Shown here one piece after another: positions 6,942-8,528 of a DNA stretch of 8,528 nucleotides. The stretch's first letter is position 1, and each line of letters opens with the position of its first letter. This stretch comes from Bacillota bacterium (GTDB lineage Bacteria > Bacillota > Clostridia > Lachnospirales > Cellulosilyticaceae), in assembly GCA_023415525.1 (NCBI GenBank), contig JAEZKI010000528.1, positions 1-8,528 of the forward strand, read 5' to 3'. The translations under genes and the position numbers were made by a program. A model generated the notes under the pieces. The model searched no databases. It was given only the letters and a program-made list of their open reading frames with translations, and was not told the origin of the DNA.

Positions 6942-7993
6942 GTGGTTTCCCGACAAATGAGCTTACCGGGAATTAAGATTTCCTCAGGGATTAGGGTCCC
7001 TTTAATAACTTGCTTTAAGAAAAGAAAGGCCAGCTGAGCAATACTACGTTGTTCAATACAGATAGTAGTAAGAGCAGGAATAGCTGTTTTGCTTTGGTCG
7101 ATATTATCGATACCTATGATTTTTACATCTTCAGGGACACGAAGTCCTGCTGTAATGACGGCTTTCATGGCCCCTAGAGCCATCATATCATTGGCAGCTG
7201 CTATACCATCAAAAGGAAGGTTCTTTTCTAGGAGGTAGGTAGTAGCCTGATAGCCACTCTTAAAGCTCCAATCACCAGAAAGAACATACTGGGATTCATA
7301 GGTTAAGCCGTTTACAAGCAAGGCTCTTCGGTAGCCCTCTATACGATTGGTGGTACTAATATAGCCAGAAAGCCCAGTAATATGCACAATCTTTTGACAG
7401 CCTCTCTCAATGAGATGTTGGGTAGCTGTATAACTACAATTAATATCATCATTATTGATGCAGGCAAAAGAAGAGGATTGATTAGAAACAACAATAGAAG
7501 GAATATGCTTTTGTTTGGCTAATTCCAAGAAGCTGGCATCAATATCACCTACCCATATAATCCCTTGAATAGAAGAAGGGTTAGCTAAAAAGGCAGGAAG
7601 CATGGAGGAGGGACTCACCTTTGTAAAGATAAGGTCGAGACCCTCCTCTTTACAATAGGTCTCTAAATAATTACAAATTTCCATATGATAAGGTTGGGCC
7701 ACTTCTTCCGAAGGAGAGGCAGGAAGAATATAAGCGATGGTACGTGTTTCACGAGAAGCAGTAGGGAGGAGGACCTTGTTCCCTGCCCCAGGCAGTTTTT
7801 GGATATAACCTTCTTCGGCTAAAAGGGCAAGAGCCTTTCGAAGAGTAGGCCGTTCAACTTTATAATGTTCACTCAGTAATCTTTCAGCAGGCAGAAAATC
7901 TCCTTCTTTATAATGATTTTCTAATATTTCTTTTTTTAAATCTTCAAAGATTTGTTTATAAAGAGGCAAAGTAGAGGGGGTATCTTTCATCAT
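6938..7993 (-). CDS. GntR/LacI hybrid transcriptional regulator (AraR-type architecture)
   Basis: This is a sugar-sensing regulator of 351 residues. Residues 9-75 form a GntR winged helix (LPLYKQIFEDLKKEI, GDFLPAERLLSEHYKVERPTLRKAL shared over 31-55, then EEGYIQKLPGAG). Residues from about 83 onward form a LacI-type sensor, with RIEGYRRAL (217-225), AANDMMALG (266-274) and IIGIDNID (292-299). This fusion is the AraR design; regulators of fucose genes with the same layout are known elsewhere. The gene diverges from fucI across a gap with two matching inverted repeats, so control of fucI and of itself is likely, probably with L-fucose, L-fuculose or a phosphate as effector. AAAGGAG at 8000-8006 lies 6 bases from the first ATG and 9 from an adjacent second ATG (7988-7990), so the start is uncertain by one codon. 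Its 3' end overlaps the epimerase gene by 4 bp. Confidence 0.93.
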   Translation of the reverse strand: MMKDTPSTLPLYKQIFEDLKKEILENHYKEGDFLPAERLLSEHYKVERPTLRKALALLAEEGYIQKLPGAGNKVLLPTASRETRTIAYILPASPSEEVAQPYHMEICNYLETYCKEEGLDLIFTKVSPSSMLPAFLANPSSIQGIIWVGDIDASFLELAKQKHIPSIVVSNQSSSFACINNDDINCSYTATQHLIERGCQKIVHITGLSGYISTTNRIEGYRRALLVNGLTYESQYVLSGDWSFKSGYQATTYLLEKNLPFDGIAAANDMMALGAMKAVITAGLRVPEDVKIIGIDNIDQSKTAIPALTTICIEQRSIAQLAFLFLKQVIKGTLIPEEILIPGKLICRETT

Positions 7994-8029
7994 TTAGGAC
8001 TCCTTTATGGGTGATATTCATCTTTTTTG

Positions 8030-8059
8030 ATTATACACAAGACATAAGTTATATGCCAT
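8030..8059 (-). promoter_or_regulatory. Candidate promoter of the AraR-type regulator
   Basis: On the minus strand a perfect TATAAT (8030-8035) is preceded after 18 bp by ATGGCA (8054-8059), a 4 of 6 match to the -35 consensus. Transcription would start near 8023, some 30 bases before the start codon. The 27-bp palindrome (8090-8116) lies upstream of this -35. A weaker alternative in the same direction, TTGCTA-17 bp-TATATA at 8128-8133 and 8105-8110, overlaps the palindrome itself. Confidence 0.5.
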
Positions 8060-8089
8060 ATTAAAATAAAGAGGTAAAGTTTTAAAATA

Positions 8090-8116
8090 AATTGGTATAT
8101 ATAATATATACCAATT
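8090..8116. promoter_or_regulatory. Operator 1: perfect 27-bp palindrome with TTGGTATA/TATACCAA half-sites
   Basis: The arms AATTGGTATATAT (8090-8102) and ATATATACCAATT (8104-8116) are exact reverse complements around A8103. The TTGGTATA half-sites are separated by 7 bases. The same half-sites recur at 8257-8280. As a symmetric pair in the gap between a regulator and its probable target, they are strong candidates for binding by the AraR-type protein. Confidence 0.75.
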
Positions 8117-8202
8117 ATATGTGAAAATAGCAACTATTTAATTAAAAAATATAGGATAAATGTTGAAAAATACCGTTAAATATAAAAAATACTTTATAAA
8201 TA

Positions 8203-8231
8203 TTGACAAATATAAAGAAAAAGATTAGATT
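8203..8231 (+). promoter_or_regulatory. Candidate sigma-A promoter of fucI
   Basis: A perfect TTGACA (8203-8208) is followed after 17 bp by TAGATT (8226-8231), a 4 of 6 match to the -10 consensus. A-rich sequence precedes the -35 and could act as an UP element. The start would be near 8238, placing operator 2 (8255-8282) in the early transcribed region, where a bound repressor would act as a block. TATACT at 8249-8254 is a better -10 hexamer but lacks a good -35. Confidence 0.55.
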
Positions 8232-8254
8232 AGAGTTAAGGTAATACTTATACT

Positions 8255-8282
8255 TATTGGTATAGTTAAATATATACCAATA
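8255..8282. promoter_or_regulatory. Operator 2: inverted repeat TATTGGTATA / TATACCAATA
   Basis: Ten-base arms at 8255-8264 and 8273-8282 are exact reverse complements with an 8-base spacer. The core half-sites TTGGTATA and TATACCAA are identical to those of operator 1, but the spacer is one base longer. It sits just downstream of the fucI promoter candidate. Its centre is about 165 bp from that of operator 1, a distance that would allow DNA looping between bound regulators. Confidence 0.72.
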
Positions 8283-8364
8283 TTTCTTTTAGGTAGAAAA
8301 GGGTATAGGTATTTCAAAAGGAATTAGGTGTTAGTTATTAAATCAATTAAAAGGAGGAAAAACA

Positions 8365-8528
8365 ATGAGTAATGGATTTCGTTTAAATGGGAGACTTCCT
8401 AAAATAGGTATTCGTCCTATTATTGATGGGAGAAGAAGAGGCGTAAGAGAGTCTTTAGAAGAAAAGACGATGAATATGGCTAAGTCTTTAGCAGAATTTT
8501 TGGGTAAGAATCTTAGACATGTCAGTGG
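8365..8528 (+). CDS. fucI: L-fucose isomerase, N-terminal part (runs off the window)
   Basis: FucI converts L-fucose to L-fuculose, and often D-arabinose to D-ribulose, with a manganese cofactor in the cytoplasm. Only the first 54 codons are present. They contain [29 protein letters not shown] and NLRHVSG, matching the start of E. coli FucI ([23 protein letters not shown]..) almost residue for residue. The N-terminus is about five residues longer than in E. coli. The ribosome binding site AAGGAGG ends seven bases before the ATG. The gene diverges from an AraR-type regulator and has an inverted-repeat operator in its leader, so it is probably the first gene of an inducible fucose operon. The kinase and aldolase of that pathway would be expected beyond the window. 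Metal-binding residues lie in the missing part. Confidence 0.93.
   Translation, partial: MSNGFRLNGRLPKIGIRPIIDGRRRGVRESLEEKTMNMAKSLAEFLGKNLRHVS

Larger units (their letters stand above)
7994..8364. other. Divergent regulatory region between the AraR-type regulator and fucI
   Basis: This 371-bp gap is very AT-rich and contains no gene that I can see on either strand. It holds two inverted repeats (8090-8116 and 8255-8282), a promoter candidate for each direction, A-tracts between about 8150 and 8225, and a ribosome binding site on each side: AAAGGAG on the minus strand at 8000-8006 and AAAAGGAGG before fucI at about 8349-8357. Using the fucI promoter candidate, the fucI leader would be about 125 bases long. 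I see no riboswitch-like structure in it. Confidence 0.85.

Noticed and set aside
6947..6972. TTCCCG/CGGGAA inverted repeat just past the epimerase stop as an intrinsic terminator
   Set aside because: A six-base stem with a 14-base loop and no following T-run; it is coding sequence for the end of the convergent regulator.
8244..8255. Tandem ATACTT repeat next to operator 2
   Set aside because: Two copies of a 6-mer in very AT-rich DNA are expected by chance.
8283..8364. Riboswitch or attenuator in the fucI leader
   Set aside because: I found no strong stems or terminator-like T-tract; the AT-rich sequence is explained by promoter, operator and ribosome binding site.

Overview
The window looks like a carbohydrate-catabolism locus of a low-GC Firmicute, probably clostridial. 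The DNA is AT-rich, ribosome binding sites are strong AAAGGAGG/AAGGAGG types, genes are tightly packed, and the protein families are typical of plant- or host-glycan-using Clostridia. This assignment is inferred from composition and gene style only. Both ends of the window cut through genes.

Region 1 (1-6941, all plus strand) is a probable sugar or polyol operon. It starts with a LacI-family regulator whose start lies outside the window. A 12-bp palindrome with a central CpG lies just before the next gene and is a likely operator. Then follow an FGGY-family carbohydrate kinase, a GatD-like zinc-dependent polyol(-phosphate) dehydrogenase, a PfkB-family kinase of the LacC/FruK type, an aldo-keto reductase, a FucU-type mutarotase and a LacX-type aldose 1-epimerase. 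Gaps are 14-22 bp, except about 53 bp before the reductase, and the last two genes overlap by 4 bp.

Region 2 (6938-8528) is a second regulatory unit. A GntR-HTH/LacI-sensor hybrid regulator (AraR architecture) is on the minus strand. It meets the epimerase tail to tail at a shared CTAG and diverges from a plus-strand gene whose first 54 codons identify L-fucose isomerase (fucI). The 371-bp divergent gap holds two TTGGTATA/TATACCAA inverted repeats, one of them a perfect 27-bp palindrome, plus promoter-like elements for both genes.

Working model: the kinase, GatD-like dehydrogenase and LacC-like kinase could form a PTS-independent version of the galactitol/tagatose route, ending in a ketose 1,6-bisphosphate. 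The aldo-keto reductase, which lacks the usual NADPH-phosphate-binding residues, may feed it by reducing an aldose to a polyol, and the two mutarotases may present the right anomer. This would be a reduction-oxidation route in place of an aldose isomerase. A simpler alternative is that fucU serves the neighbouring fucose pathway and the rest is a polyol operon. No transporter and no aldolase are visible in the window.
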